Below are positions 43,289-56,449 of a stretch of DNA of 64,000 nucleotides, in pieces. The notes under the pieces were generated by a model. The model was given only the letters and a program-made list of their open reading frames with translations. It searched no databases and was not told the DNA's origin. Source of the stretch: Azorinus chamasolen (taxonomy: Eukaryota > Mollusca > Bivalvia > Cardiida > Solecurtidae); the NCBI GenBank assembly GCA_963576725.1, contig OY755240.1:97684316-97748315 (forward strand), written 5' to 3'. The stretch's first letter is position 1. Each line of letters begins with the position of its first letter. Position numbers and translations under genes: made by a program.

Positions 43289-44665
43289 AGCTCGTGCCCA
43301 TCCTGTTTGAGGAATATTTCTAGCTGATAACAATTGTGATCTAACAGCATATAGCATGCTACACCATGCTGTGTCATATACTGGACGAAATGTTATGTCT
43401 TGTAATTTTTCAAGACCTGCTTTAAATATATTTGATATATACTCAGAAAATAATACCTAAATATGTAAACGTATAGATAGTCTAGAAACATTAAATTGCA
43501 CAGCTTTGTGATCCAGTTTTGCATCTAAGCTGTTATTCAGATGGTCATGAATTTCTCACAATTAATAATTAGGAGTCAATTTAATGTATACATGTACATT
43601 AATTGTACATCTGCTACATTTCTAAAACAATTGATTGGAATAATTCTATACAAAAACATGGTGGCCATAAGTTTTGAAAATCGAGATAGCATGCAAGTGC
43701 AATAATTTCTGTGATATAAAACTATCAGATGGGATGCAATGTGGCATTACTTTAAAAGCGCTGAAAAGATCAAACAGTTATCCGCGTCGTAATCAAACCA
43801 AAACAATCACGCACAGAAAGGATATAATTTGCGATGCAAATAAAACAACCACCAAACAATAATCCAGATTAATATCACCATCATAATCACCATCATCATC
43901 TACAGTGATAATCATTTTCATAATGTTCTCCAACAACGAAAAGGGGTCCGGGCCCAGCACCCTATCCGATCAGATAAGGAGCTCAACCCTTTCTTATTTC
44001 TCTCTAAAGTTCTCATCATTCAGCACCGATAAAGCCCTGATTGCGAATTTACGCAATTTCAAAAGTATCTTGGCCAGAATCAGAAGCCGATCTGCACTGG
44101 CTCCAAGATAACATCAGATTTATTCCGTGTTCACACCTTACTTTAATGTATTCATTTCTGTAATTAGCATTGTAAGTGGGACCAGTCTTGTCGCCTGCTG
44201 CGGTTAAACGAGCGTTTGACTCCTGAACCAGTCTGGCGGATTTTCGTCCTTTTCATCACATTTTGCCTTTAATCACTTTGCGTAATTTTTTTTCTCCATC
44301 ACCACCAAACGGGTTCCAAGTAAATCCTCCTGAAATTACCCCTTACTATGACTCAAGTAGAGCTTTGTATCAAATAATTTCGGAATTATAAACTTTACTC
44401 CCCTCTAGGTTTCTCCCGAATTCTGAACTTTATTTTTAGTACATCACAGTTTTAATTCCAACGAAATGCCGAATGAGTAACGGTATAGAATTCGTCGTTT
44501 GTCATTTTATTTCATAGTTACACTTTTGTCATTATTTTTACATCAAATCATCCCGCTCAGGATAAAAGTTGCACTAACCAGATCACTTGCAGCAAACACG
44601 CAAAAACTTCCCAGCATCATGTCTAAGCGTGGAAATGAGCAAACAGAATGAGTCGATCAGTTTTA
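43289..44665. promoter_or_regulatory. MITE-free intronic island, candidate enhancer
   Basis: About 1.4 kb of intron 1 has no MITE, in contrast to its flanks. It contains TCACACCT (44131-44138), a canonical T-box half site, and GATA motifs (CAGATAAGG near 43973, CCGATAAAG near 44027). Two short open frames (43674-43862, 43905-44111) show no domain. Enhancer function is inference. Confidence 0.3.
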
Positions 44666-44903
44666 TTAACCCATTACCATATGAATATTCATATAAGAAT
44701 TAATGGCCATGAATAATAATTAGCTGAAATTTTATAATAACATTATGAACTCCTCTTTTTTACCATGGTAAAAATGGCAGAAAATATAGAATCAGATCTG
44801 TATTATTTCATAAGCAAACAGAGCAGATCCGACAGAAGTCATCTGATTTGAATCTACTGTTTAAAAATGTGTCAAAAGAGGTGTCTATGAGATAAAGGAT
44901 TAA
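44666..44903. mobile_element. Family B MITE, TTAA to TTAA
   Basis: It begins TTAACCCATTACCATATGAA and ends GAGATAAAGGATTAA; the core lacks much of the apex. Confidence 0.87.
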
Positions 44904-45600
44904 ATCGAGAGGAATAGCCATCAGTTCACACCAGGCACAGTGAAAATACAAACATACAAATTTGATTTCATTTGTCGAATATTAGTTTGAAGAATGCGAG
45001 TTTTTACATGTTGGATTTACTTGTCTGTAATGAGTAATTGGCGTGAACTTTGTTTTTTGAGGTAGTGAATATATTTACATTCAATGTCATTTCTGAATGT
45101 GATACAAGGGACAGTAGAATTGCAAACCATATTGTAACTATTGTTGTACTATCGTAACATGTACATTCCTTAGCTCTTTACCTGCTTAAAATGATTTATG
45201 CTCAAACTCTCATTTGCTAGCTTTATTTTACTTTCGACCTGATCAAACTTCTAAGAAACAATTGACCGAGTGTCAAATATCCGGGACCCTGACGACATGC
45301 AAACGATTGACAATATCTTGGGGTGTTCAGGAGATCATTTCGTATCCCTCTAACTCTTTTACCGCCGAAGTCGTCGGAATGATTGCATCTGTGATTACCT
45401 TTGCAAACAATTTGGATCCAGATGAGACGCCGTGTAACTCGGCGTCTCATCAGGTTCCAAACTGTTTGACACACCACGTACGATTCATAGAAGAAATTGA
45501 AGGAAAGTCTACTGTGAAACTTCCAGCAGACGACATTGTTTGCAGACGAAAATGATTTGGCGTCAAAATAGCTAAACCCCCGATTAGTACAGCTAATAAG
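44904..45600. mobile_element. Family D core and related repeat DNA
   Basis: ATTGACCGAGTGTCAAAT at about 45262 and the D core 45402-45470 (GCAAACAATTTGGATCCAG ... GAGACGCCGTGTAACTCGGC). GCAGACGACA is at 45526. Long open frames on both strands here cross these repeats and are not genes. Confidence 0.6.
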
Positions 45601-46099
45601 CGAGGTATACCCCGCCAGTGTTTCCACTGAGTTTAACACCAGGCGTCAACTCAGCTTTGTTCGGCAAAATTTACGCAAGAATTGAAAAGAGATTGTGACA
45701 TTGTTTTTATTAGCAATTAGATTGTCGTATTAACCCTTAAAGCGGCAGGGAAACTCAGATTATGAAAAAGTTCTCTTAATCTGGACTCAAGCAAGACCAC
45801 TAAGATTGTTGTTTGGTGTCTAATATGGACTTTGAGTTATAAACTTTTTCACGCTGCTCTGAATAGTTATTCGATTTGGAATTATTTTTGAAATAGTTAA
45901 GTTCAGATGGCACATGTTTGATCCTTTTACTGTATGTATTTATTAAAGTGAAAATGTATCATAAATGTATCATTATGTATGAATATTATTTTAGCTTAAT
46001 ATGCAGAATGACACACAACCAATAACACTTTTGGCCCTGATGAAAACTGTTGTACAAGACCTTTGTAAGTCCATAACCAAATAGAATATCAAATCTAAT
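45601..46099. other. Unassigned intronic DNA
   Basis: AT-rich sequence without a clear element. Confidence 0.4.
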
Positions 46100-46216
46100 T
46101 TATTTCATAAGCAAACAGAGAATGCTTTGATCAATCGGCTCCTAGGCGAGCCATTTGATCTGGATCTTCTCTGTTTCAAAGTCACCAAGAGGTGTCTATA
46201 ACATGTACATGGTTCA
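46100..46216. mobile_element. Family B core and right part
   Basis: AAGCAAACAGAGAATGC, apex GGCTCCTAGGCGAGCC, then AGAGGTGTCTATAACATG; terminus worn. Confidence 0.75.
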
Positions 46217-46584
46217 ATAGGACACAAATAACTAGTTTTTGTTTTGCTCAAAAAGATGCAAGACTTCTATTTTAAAAACAATTCAAAATTATGTTTTTTC
46301 AACCTGCTCTGCGAATTCAGTATTTAATTTACAATCCGAATTACTCGTAATGCCAAATGGATCAAATCAGTCAAGAGTACGTGCAGACACAGAAAAACAA
46401 ATGTATGTGTGTTTCCAACTTAACAAATTATAGCAAGTTCTGTCGAATTATGTCCAGCTTTTAGATATCTATTTTTTCTGTACATTTAAAAAAGTGGTTT
46501 TGTTTAGTTGTACAACGCATCATTTTACAAATTTCTTAAAGGAAATATTTGGATGTAAAGTTTAAGTATTTTCTTCGAAAGCTC

Positions 46585-46836
46585 TAAACCTTTGCAAAAA
46601 ATGTAGCAGGCGTCTAACCAGGGTCTGCTCTGTTTGCTTATGAAATTATAATATATCTAACTTCTAAAGTTTCTAACAACATCAGAAAAATCATGTGAAC
46701 ATTTGCCATTATAAAATTAAACTAATAGATATTCATGGTGTCATTATTTCTAAACATGAATATTCAACAGGGAAAGGGTTAATCTTCAAGAAGCCGTTAT
46801 TTCTTACATGAGTATTCTTTCAGGTAAAGGGTTTAA
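46585..46836. mobile_element. Family B right half with duplicated right end
   Basis: CAGGGTCTGCTCTGTTTGCT, then CAGGGAAAGGGTTAA at 46768-46782. A second right-end copy, TTTCTTACATGAGTATTC ... CAGGTAAAGGG, follows at 46799-46831. Confidence 0.82.
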
Positions 46837-47806
46837 ATGAAATAGTGCATGAGTAGGATATAAAAATTAATTGTTCGCCATTGGCAAATTTCTGGAGTAT
46901 ATTCACCGTGTACATGTATATAAGTAATTCCAGTAATATTCTTTTATGGCATGGGATAAAAATGGCGTCATCACAGAGTGTCAAAAATGTTGAGATTGTA
47001 TCAAGAACTAACACATTAACTTCTACATTTTGCCCGACTTGTTTGAGCTTGGAATTAAACTACAGTAAAATAAGCCTTAGCCGTCTGGGAATGGTGATAG
47101 AATTGGAGCAATAAATTAATCCATTAATCATACTTAATTAGTCACGTAAACAGTAAGTAATGCACCCGCGCTAAATGCTGCAATTTAGGCGAATTTACAG
47201 GCTGAAGATAATTAATAAGCAAACTTTGGGAAGCGATATTAAATCTTAGACTATGTGTGAGAAAAATATGGAAGACTTTACAACTATTATAAAGATCTGT
47301 TGCCATGGCAGCGAGACTCTTTAAGTATGCTTGAACGTCTATAAAGACTGTAGAATTAATTTGCTTGCATATATTTATGATTGTCGTCTATAACCAGGCA
47401 TATTTAATAGCTTTGTATTGAGGCACCAGGATTGTTAAAGTATACTTGATACCTTACATTATACGTGAAGAAAATTGACGAGAGAGCGACAGATACAAAA
47501 ACATTTTAAAGCGTAATATTACAGCAAACATAGAACATGATACCAGCATTTTAATAATGTAATATCGACCAATATAGCTGAAGATAAGAGGGGTATGTGA
47601 TAATTTTAAGTAAAATATATCTGTTACATTTCTCAGCCCAACTGTATATTGATGCTACTTGTTAGAATTGCCTCTCTGGGACGGTTCGAATGAGTAGCAG
47701 TAATATACGGATTGGCTGAGAAATAAGAGAGTTTGATAGATCGCATCTTATCTGCTAGTCTAGAATACCGTCAATACCGAGGACAAAATACTAGAATAAT
47801 AATACA
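46837..47806. promoter_or_regulatory. MITE-free intronic island with homeodomain-type sites
   Basis: About 970 bp without MITEs. A dense ATTA/TAAT cluster lies at 47112-47225 (ATTAATCCATTAATC, ACTTAATTAGTC, AATTAATAAGC). Regulatory function is inference only. Confidence 0.28.
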
Positions 47807-47990
47807 CAATAAACACCCTCGAATGCCACCACCAAAACTATTATAATTCTCGATCCAATACAAACCGGAAGTTATTCAGAAGCTCCTATACAATGTTTCA
47901 GTATTACTTTCGTCCTGCGTTAAGCACCAACCTGTCGTTACAATCATGCATGTTTATTCATTAAGTGATTGTTTTAGAGAGTTTCCACTG
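47807..47990. mobile_element. Family A MITE, diverged
   Basis: It begins CAATAAACACCCTCGAATGC and ends GAGAGTTTCCACTG before TA. Core right arm TTTCGTCCTGCGTTAAGC. Confidence 0.82.
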
Positions 47991-48259
47991 TACCTTTTAA
48001 AGCAGACTTGACAACGGTTATGCACCAATTAGTTTGATATGTTTTAACAATTCAAAATGTTTTCTCATTGATAAAATAATTCAAATTTTAATATATTCGA
48101 TACTAGTGTTCCATTATGTTTGCACACATGCAAACTCCGTAATTATCAAATTGCCAGTAATAATTAGAAAATATTTTACATGGCTGGTGTTAACAGATTT
48201 AGGACATGGAGCGTTCATTGCCGTAGAATTCTACTTGTGAGATCGTGACGACCTTTTTA

Positions 48260-48605
48260 TAATGTAAACTTTTTAAGGAATGATTTTTCTTTGACAAAAA
48301 CTGTACACCCACATCTATACCATGTCAACAGCAAACAGAGCAGTCTGATCTGAATCAACTCTGTAAATGCGTCAAAAGGCGTATATGAGGGAAAGGGCTT
48401 ATAAAAAATGACGTCATGAATATTGATTATATTTTTATTGTTACATATAAATAAGGGAATTGTTGACCCTGACAAAGTTGTGGAAGCAGGTCTATATCAT
48501 ATCTTAATCAAACAAAGTAGAACCTGATCAGACGGCTTCTGTATGACCCGTCTGATGCGGGTGGACCTGGGTTTTTTAAAGGTGTATCTATGGAATATAG
48601 TGTTC
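48260..48605. mobile_element. Two family B elements in tandem, degenerate
   Basis: First: AGCAAACAGAGCAGTC ... TATGAGGGAAAGGGC. Second: GACGTCATGAATATTGAT, core AACAAAGTAGAACCTGATC with CAGACGGCTTCTGTATGA. Confidence 0.7.
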
Positions 48606-49494
48606 ACCGAATTGTACAGTAGTTTTCTGTTAAGCGCTCCAATTGTATCTTTTTTGTATTTTGTCAGTACATGACATGGTGTATGACATGTTGGTTTGAT
48701 ACTGTTTTGCCTAAATGCCTTGCTAGGTTGGCGTGCTCCAAGTCTAGGCCCTTTATCTCCCCACAAGACTGTCCTAGAGGTATCAATGCAGCTTAAAGTG
48801 TAATCCCTAGATAGGGAATCGTATACTTGCGTTGCGGTTCTGTAATTTCTTTTCTGGCGTTATCCGCACTCTTATCGATGACACGAATTAGACTCAACCG
48901 TTGTGACACGGAGGGGAATAAAACTCGGCACACATACCGTGCAGAATTTTATAGACTGTCCGCCAGAAATAAATCCACTAAGAATTACTCTTATCAAATT
49001 TACCCGAATCGGCCAAAATCCATGGGGGATTTAGTAAAATGAAATGTAATTAAAATTATGCAAGGTAGCTAATGATATTTATACCGAGTAATCGTCAATG
49101 ACACCAGTCAATCTTAAGCCCTAATTCGAGATATTGAGACGGTAAATTGTTTTATCTTCGAATTAAGTCAAGTGTATTAAATCCAACTGGGTTGTCACTC
49201 TGCATGTTATTTCTGCAACCGAAATGCATGTACGTTTGCGATCACAGACGGTAAGGATTTTCTCAATATTGACAGTTTAAAAACAAATATTGTAATCTAA
49301 AATAACCAGAACATTTAGGGACCAGTTAAAATCAAAATCCAACAGGAATTCTGACAGATATTAATACGTCACACGTTTAGAATTTTGCACAGATCCGAGG
49401 GAACATGTTCGTCTGTTGCTGGTAGTTTAAATCATGTCGTTTCTGTGTATATAAAAATACAAGTGGCAGACAAGCGACAATTTGCAGATTACTA
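48606..49494. other. Unassigned intronic DNA
   Basis: Short open frames (48497-48766 minus, 48827-49042 plus) show no domain. No element is recognised. Confidence 0.42.
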
Positions 49495-49702
49495 ACGACG
49501 TGAATGCGACCAACGGGTATACTGACATTTGCAAACAGTGTAGACGCAGATCAAATTGCTCGTTGAGTAGTGGTCTGACCAAAGTCTGCACAGTTGTCAT
49601 TCAAAATCATCTAGGAAATGTAAGCTTTTCACACTGAATGGGTTCTTTTAATGAACACTGATGGACCATTCCACTTTGAAAGTACAGCGTGTAGAGGGTT
49701 AA
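49495..49702. mobile_element. Family E MITE
   Basis: GCAAACAGTGTAGACGCAG, GTCTGCACAGTTGTCATTC, right end GTGTAGAGGGTTAA. The apex arms are mutated. Confidence 0.75.
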
Positions 49703-49958
49703 GGTAAGGTTAACACAAAGTTAAATAAAACTATTTAGCTGATCCTCGGGGTACCATCAACTGTAACCTATAATAGCAATAAGCACCATGGGTCGGCGGG
49801 AATACAAACTGTCGTCTGGTGTGGAAATGAGCAACGCACTCTTCAAAGCTTTATCAGTTCTGGCAGACGACATAGAAATAAATCTCATATCTCGGTTTCT
49901 GTCATTCACACCAAAGTTCAAAGACTACCGTACACACCTTATATATACACTCGGATTA

Positions 49959-50127
49959 TTAACCCTTCTCGGACCGAAAAAACAATGTCGTCCCACCCTC
50001 TGGTACGCGAACATTTTCACTGACTTCCGATTCATTCAATTCTTTGAGCAACTATTGACCGAGTGTCAAACAGCTTGGACCCCAGCGAGACGCCGAGGTA
50101 TTTGACGTCTCAGCTGGACTAAGCTGG
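49959..50127. mobile_element. Family D MITE
   Basis: It begins TTAACCCTTCTCGGAC and includes ATTGACCGAGTGTCAAACAG and GAGACGCCGAGGTATTTGAC. It accounts for the end of an open frame at 49788-50105 that I do not accept as a gene. Confidence 0.72.
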
Positions 50128-50920
50128 CCGCTACGCGAGTCGGGTGGCGGGTAGCACGAGAATGGTTGATCTACTCCGAAATGGGCGCTCTAGACGACTA
50201 TGTGTAAGAATTCAAGCATTAGAACAAAGCGAGATCAAATTAGACTGCTTACGAGGCTCGGAGCCTGTCACATATTAATTATTTCGAGTGCTTTTTGAGA
50301 CGTCTTTGTTTGTTTAGAAAGTGTATAGTGGTCCCAAGTTTTAGACATAGCCTTGGCGAAATTGTCGTCTGCTTCCGCAATTGTCTTCTATAAGTTTTCT
50401 TAAATGTTTTTTTTAAACTAATCATTTCAAAATTTGTAATTTTAAAGCCATATTTTAAATGGTATTTTATTTAACCAGTTCTTTATTACTGATCTGGTTA
50501 CAAGCTACAGTTGTGTGTAATCTCGAGAGAGTGTTGTTGGAAAAGGGATAATAGATCTACATAAGCAGACGAAATGTCAACAACGTTAAATCAAAAAGCT
50601 GGGCGGGGATTTGAATCACACTTAACATCAACAGCGCGCAGACGACATTGGGCCAGTTGTAAAATAAATGGCGAGGTTTCTAATAACTCCAAACATTTAC
50701 ACTATAATTACTTGAATTTCATTCACTTGGTAGATCACAATAGCTCGACAATTTCCGTAAACCCTCGGAGATTTAGATCCGATGAAGAAAAATCCCTTAT
50801 TAGGTACCTGCTTAGTGGTGGGATTTAGGGCGACAAGGACAGCGGGCATAAAATACTGAATTATGAAGATTAGAACATGTCTGAGGCGGCCATTCATTTG
50901 TTGAACACATTCATGAGTCT
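50128..50920. other. Unassigned intronic DNA with GCAGACGACA repeats
   Basis: TGTCGTCTGC at 50363 and GCAGACGACA at 50638. No gene is seen. Confidence 0.42.
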
Positions 50921-51042
50921 TAAAAGCAGAAGACTCCTATGGGAGCTTTTTGCATTACGTTTGACCTGCATTAAGTTACCGCCTGCGTTACAGAGCCATA
51001 GTTAGGCATCTCTGTGATGACCACTAAAGCCAGGTTCTACTG
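50921..51042. mobile_element. Family A right half
   Basis: Apex ACTCCTATGGGAGCTTTT, right arm GACCTGCATTAAGTTACCGC, right end AGCCAGGTTCTACTG before TA. The left half is missing. Confidence 0.82.
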
Positions 51043-51823
51043 TAGCCATTGGGAAATACAACAGTTAAATGAAACGATACATGGGCAGCCATTGGGAAAT
51101 ACAACAGATAAATGAAACGATACATGAGTAGCTATTGGGAAATACAACAGATAAATGAAACGATACATGGGTAGCCATTGGGAAATACAACAGATAAATG
51201 AAACGATACATGGGTAGCCATTGGGAAATACAACAGATAAATGAAACGATACATGGGTAGCTATTGGGAAATACAACAGATAAATGAAACGATACATGGG
51301 TAGCCATTGGGAAATACAACAGATAAATGAAACGATACATGGGTAGCTATTGGGAAATACAACAGATAAATGAAACGATACATGGGTAGCCATTGGGAAA
51401 TACAACAGATAAATGAAACGATACATGGGCAGCCATTGGGAAATACAACAGATAAATGATACGATACATGGGTAGCCATTGGGAAATACAACAGATAAAT
51501 GATACGATACATGGGTAGCCATTGGGAAATACAACAGATAAATGATACGATACATGGGTAGCCATTGGGAAATACAACAGATAAATGATACGATACATGG
51601 GTAGCCATTGGGAAATACAACAGATAAATGAAACGATACATGGGTAGCCATTGGGAAATACAACAGATAAATGAAACGATACATGGGTAGCCATTGGGAA
51701 ATACAACAGATAAATGAAACGATACATGGGCAGCCATTGGGAAATACAACAGATAAATGAAACGATACATGGGTAGCCATTGGGAAATACAACAGATAAA
51801 TGAAACGATAGATGAGTAGCCAT
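51043..51823. repeat. 43-bp array, about 18 copies, 90-1070 bp before exon 2
   Basis: The unit AGCCATTGGGAAATACAACA plus GATAAATGAAACGATACATG plus GGT repeats about 18 times. A GATACG variant is grouped in consecutive units around 51450-51590. The array starts exactly at the TA after the family A end. All three minus frames are open because 43 cycles the frame; these are not genes. Confidence 0.97.
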
Positions 51824-51831
51824 TTGATCTC

Positions 51832-52400
<569 letters not shown>

Positions 52401-52453
52401 TAGATGCAGCTCTCGCTATGTTTTTGAGGTCTACTCGTTTCGCAATAGCTTTG

Positions 52454-52849
52454 TAGTAAAGACGAACCTGTCTGCAGTGACCATATAATAAATAAACAAA
52501 AAACAGCAAGCGTTTGCTTAATGCAGAACGAGCAGCTTCCTTCAAAGTTTTCGCTCTGCATCAAGCTACCACCTTAACATATTCCTCCATAAATACGCCT
52601 TTCTACGCCCCTGTAAAAGTCACTTTTTGAAACCATTGTGATAAATAGAGCCTTTGCTCCTTAGGAGCAAAATGCTCTATTTATTACAATGGTTTCAAAA
52701 CTACAAAATTCTACAATTTTCCTTTTCCCTAGTTAATGCCCTTTTGGGTAGATTTATTCAAAGAGGTTGGGTCTAACTATGAGGTAATGGGTTAAATAGC
52801 CAGAATTAGAGTTATTTGTTTTGGTTGTCGCTGTCGACAGGTTTTAGTG
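52454..52849. mobile_element. Family A MITE split by a family C insertion
   Basis: Left shell GTAAAGACGAACCTGTCTGC and core TTTGCTTAATGCAGAACG ... CTGCATCAAGCTACCACC. After the C insert the right shell resumes and ends TCGACAGGTTTTAGTG. Confidence 0.75.
52574..52795. mobile_element. Family C MITE nested in family A, reverse orientation
   Basis: It begins TTAACATATTCCTCCATAAA and ends ATGAGGTAATGGGTTAA. The palindrome TGATAAATAGAGCC ... GCTCTATTTATTACAATGG has apex GCTCCTTAGGAGC. Confidence 0.92.
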
Positions 52850-52951
52850 CACTTCAATTCCTAGCATGGAAACAAATAGCATGTACACCTGGTGTATGTA
52901 ATTCTTTCTCTGATACAATCACTCTAAAATTTCTATATCAGTGTATGATGC

Positions 52952-53191
52952 TTAACCCTTTACTCCATAAATATGCATTTTAACGGCGTTTCAAACAAAG
53001 AAGACCCATATTAGGCGGCTTTTGTGGGAGCAGTCTGATCAGGGTCTGCTCTGTTTGTTTATGGAATATTATACATGACCATTCAGCTTCTGGCATCTCT
53101 ACCAATTCCTGTATTCATTATAAAATTTCAAGTAAATAATATTCATGAAATAACTATTTTTGGCATAAATATTCTTGACGTAAGGGGTTAA
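52952..53191. mobile_element. Family B MITE, TTAA to TTAA
   Basis: It begins TTAACCCTTTACTCCATAAA and ends GACGTAAGGGGTTAA; core AGACCCATATTAGGCGGC. Confidence 0.88.
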
Positions 53192-54001
53192 AGATGATTT
53201 TGTTTCTTGAGGCTGTGATTCGATCTGATACTTATTCGGGAGATACAAATGACATTAGAATGTACATCGATTTCTATTGGATTAGAAAATAATTTTATTT
53301 AGTTTTGGTAACTTTTCTCTGGCTTTTATGAAACGAGAACATAAGCAAGTCTAATTTATTTTCAACTTGAGTAAAACAAAATCACTTACATTTAAAACAG
53401 AATTTGTAGTTCGGATTATTTCTGATTCAAACCAACTTTATTGGTTTTATTGTAGATTTATTTCTTTTCCGTGCCTTTAACAATTATCATCTTGTTCTAC
53501 TTAGGTGCAATCTACTCGTGTCTAAGCATTGCAACTGTCAAAATTGGCAGGAATGAACAAAAGCCTGAATTGATACGCAGCTTATGAAACAAGAAACAAA
53601 ATTGGAGCCCCTGAGTTTTATATTATTTCACAAGTATGAATTTATTACTATAGTACTTGCGGCAATTTTTGTATGTGTTCTAATTGGGATAATTCCCCAT
53701 TTATTGGGCTATACTTTTCGACGTAAGCATGATAATTTCTCCCTCTGTGTCGTGAACGTCGCGGTGCTAAGTGTTTGCAAGTAATAAATTGTTAGACTCG
53801 TCAAATGGCGCCAGTTCGAAAGGCGAGCAACTCGTTTATTCAAGTGGTTTCCCCGTAAATTATTTTACTCCACAGTAGCGAACTGTTTCGTTTTGGGGCT
53901 GGTAATGAAGGGTTTCCTTCTATCCTATCTAAGCAGAGTCGGAGATATCAATTAGGTGGAGTTTGCTAAAGAAATAAACTTATTTCTTGGCTGCTGATAT
54001 A
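53192..54001. other. Unassigned intronic DNA
   Basis: A short open frame at 53584-53784 has a hydrophobic stretch but no start context or homology I recognise. No element is seen. Confidence 0.42.
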
Positions 54002-54148
54002 CAGGAAAACCACTCAATAATGATTGTTCAAATGAGATCATATTGTTTTATCAAAGACATGTGGTAGCTTAATGCAGGACGGAAGTTATACAGAAAGCTC
54101 TTGTGGGAGCTTTCTGCATTAAGTAGCCACCTTACAGAGACTCTACTG
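54002..54148. mobile_element. Family A MITE, shortened right arm
   Basis: CAGGAAAACCACTC, core GTGGTAGCTTAATGCAGG, apex AGCTCTTGTGGGAGCT, right arm jumps from TTTCTGCATTA to AGTAGCCACC, end GACTCTACTG. Confidence 0.82.
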
Positions 54149-55982
54149 TTTTCAAAGAGACTTAAAAACCAGGAAACATATTGCCTAGATACCGAATTAT
54201 TCCAATATATTTTCATAATAATTCCCTGCGACAACCTGTGTATTGATCGGATTTGTTTCGTATGGCGCTCGTGTGCCAATCAGCTTCTCATATTCCTGTA
54301 GAACCAATGAAATTACCCGATAATGGCTTGTTGTAATGTAACCTGACAAACTCTTCTATTCTGGAGGTAGAAAAGGAACCTTGTTCGTACAAAACATCTG
54401 CTTAATACCAAATAATTGTTATCTCTTTAATTAGGATCGCTACCCCAGTAATTTCAACATAAAGGAAGATTGCTGTCTATTCTCATATAAACAGCTGCTG
54501 CTTGCACAATTCGTAATAGCGCTTGTGTTGGATAAGCGGACAACCGAATAAAGAAAGGCGACATTTTTTATCCATGATGATGTATTTTCTGTAGTGAACT
54601 CGTGCACGTTGCATAACAAATAAAGTACGACAAGTGACTACCTGAACACAAAAGGTGTAAAAAGTCGCCCTACTGGTGTGTCACCGCCCCTAGAGCTGCA
54701 GTCGGTGCCTTTGAAGTCGTGCAGGCTACTCATTGTATAGTGTACGTGCATCATCTAAAGTGAATAAACCAATAATGAAAATGCACCTGAAGTTAATATA
54801 ATATAATATTATTGTAATATAATTATAATACAATATAATATAATATAAATTATATAATATAATATAATGTAATATAATAATTTTGATATAATTATAACAA
54901 TATATTGATATAACAAATGTAGTTATAATAATAACAAATGTAGTTATAATAATTATAACATTATAATAATATATCGAATGAATTAATTATATGAATAGTT
55001 AAAACAACTACAAAAAGAGATAACAGATTTTACGACATCGGTATTAACATATTACTAGAATTGTAGTCTTCGTGTAGTTCTTAAAAATAAATACCTTCCA
55101 CCTTTCATTAACCATTACAAGCTAACGAGTTCGTATTACAGTTGTACTTTTGCATATCAGTTCGCCTCTTTGACCTGGGCACACCCGGAGCCCTGTAGAT
55201 ACACTAGACTTATACTTCTAACATTTGCAAACCGTCTAGACCCCGACCAGACTCCGATTACAAACAGATTCTACAAACCTACCGTTTCAAAAACTTAGGT
55301 TAATTTTAATTCTTAAATTTAACAGACACCATCTCATGAGGCATTTCTAGACGCAGACAACAGTAAGGACTATACGAACGGTAGTACAACAACTGTCAAA
55401 CTTTCCTTTTTACTTCATTCACCCACAGTGGTATAAATATTTCACCCTCGTACTGCACCCGGGGGATCGGGTTTCCTTGAGTGATATTGGGTCTTTTGTA
55501 ATAAGCAATAACCCGGGTGCCTGGGCAGGAATCGACAAAGCCCAGGTGAAAAACGAACCCAAAAACCCGGCAGATAAAATCAGACAGGGTGAATACTGTA
55601 ATATCCAAATGTGTGAAAACACAAAAAACATGTCAAATATTTCTGAATGGAAGATATAGATTTGAATATAATCCTTTCACAGAATATGAACTTCAACCGT
55701 CGTTGAAATCCAACATGGGAAAGTTTGTGTGGAAAATTGCTTTTGGTCAGGCAATGTTTTCACTTCGGGGCTGCACCAAAGGTGATTTATAATGCTAAGA
55801 TCAAGAATATGCGGTTTAGACACACTCTTAGATATTTTAAAATTGTACCGAGACAGAAACACCATGGGTGGGATAAAAGTAAAAATTAAATGTATATCGA
55901 GTGATATAATTACTTTGTGTTTTTCCCTTCTTCAAAATTACGTGTATTAAAAAAGATAAAAAAAATAAGAGGATAGAAAACC
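54149..55982. other. Unassigned intronic DNA with AT-rich tract
   Basis: TATAATATAATAT-type low-complexity DNA lies at 54794-54975. GCAAACCGTCTAGACCCC near 55227 is a B/D core fragment. Overlapping open frames on both strands at 55396-55792 are proline/lysine rich but match nothing I know. Confidence 0.45.
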
Positions 55983-56186
55983 TTAACCCTTTACCTGATA
56001 GGGATACCATTATAGCTGATAGGGATACCATTATAACGCGTCTGCACCCACAGTAGACCAAGATCAGACGCTCCTGCTCGGATTGCTTTCAAAATTGTAT
56101 GGATCTGACTGAACATTGTCTGTTATGGCTAACACATCCTGTACTTATATCAGCGAATCATTAATATTCACCAGGTTTAGGATTAA
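55983..56186. mobile_element. Family B MITE, TTAA to TTAA
   Basis: It begins TTAACCCTTTACCTGATAGG and contains a direct repeat of GCTGATAGGGATACCATTAT. The core is shortened; it ends AGGATTAA. Confidence 0.82.
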
Positions 56187-56188
56187 TA

Positions 56189-56434
56189 ATAAGCCTTACT
56201 CCATGGATATTCATGAAAAAAATGATGACATTATGAATATGTATTAGATTAATTCCTCAAATGGCACATTAACACATGAAAGTTTGGCTCATGCAGAAAC
56301 TGTTGAATCAGATCTAAATTATTCCATAATCAAACAGAACAGACCCTGATCAGACGGCTCCTATAGGACCCATCTGATCTGGGTCTACTCTGATTGCAAA
56401 TGCATATCAAGGCGTAATTATGGAGTGAAGGGTT
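56189..56434. mobile_element. Family B MITE
   Basis: GCCTTACTCCATGGATATTC, core AGACCCTGATCAGACGGC with apex GGCTCCTATAGGACCC, right end TATGGAGTGAAGGGTTGA. Confidence 0.87.
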
Positions 56435-56449
56435 GAACACAATATATAT

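Noticed and set aside
45058..45075. let-7-like seed GAGGTAG
   Set aside because: No flanking complementary arm able to form a microRNA precursor is seen, and only the seed matches.
49788..50105. 105-residue open frame as a gene
   Set aside because: Its end is made of a family D element (TTAACCC start and the GACCGAGTGTC motif), and it matches no family I know.
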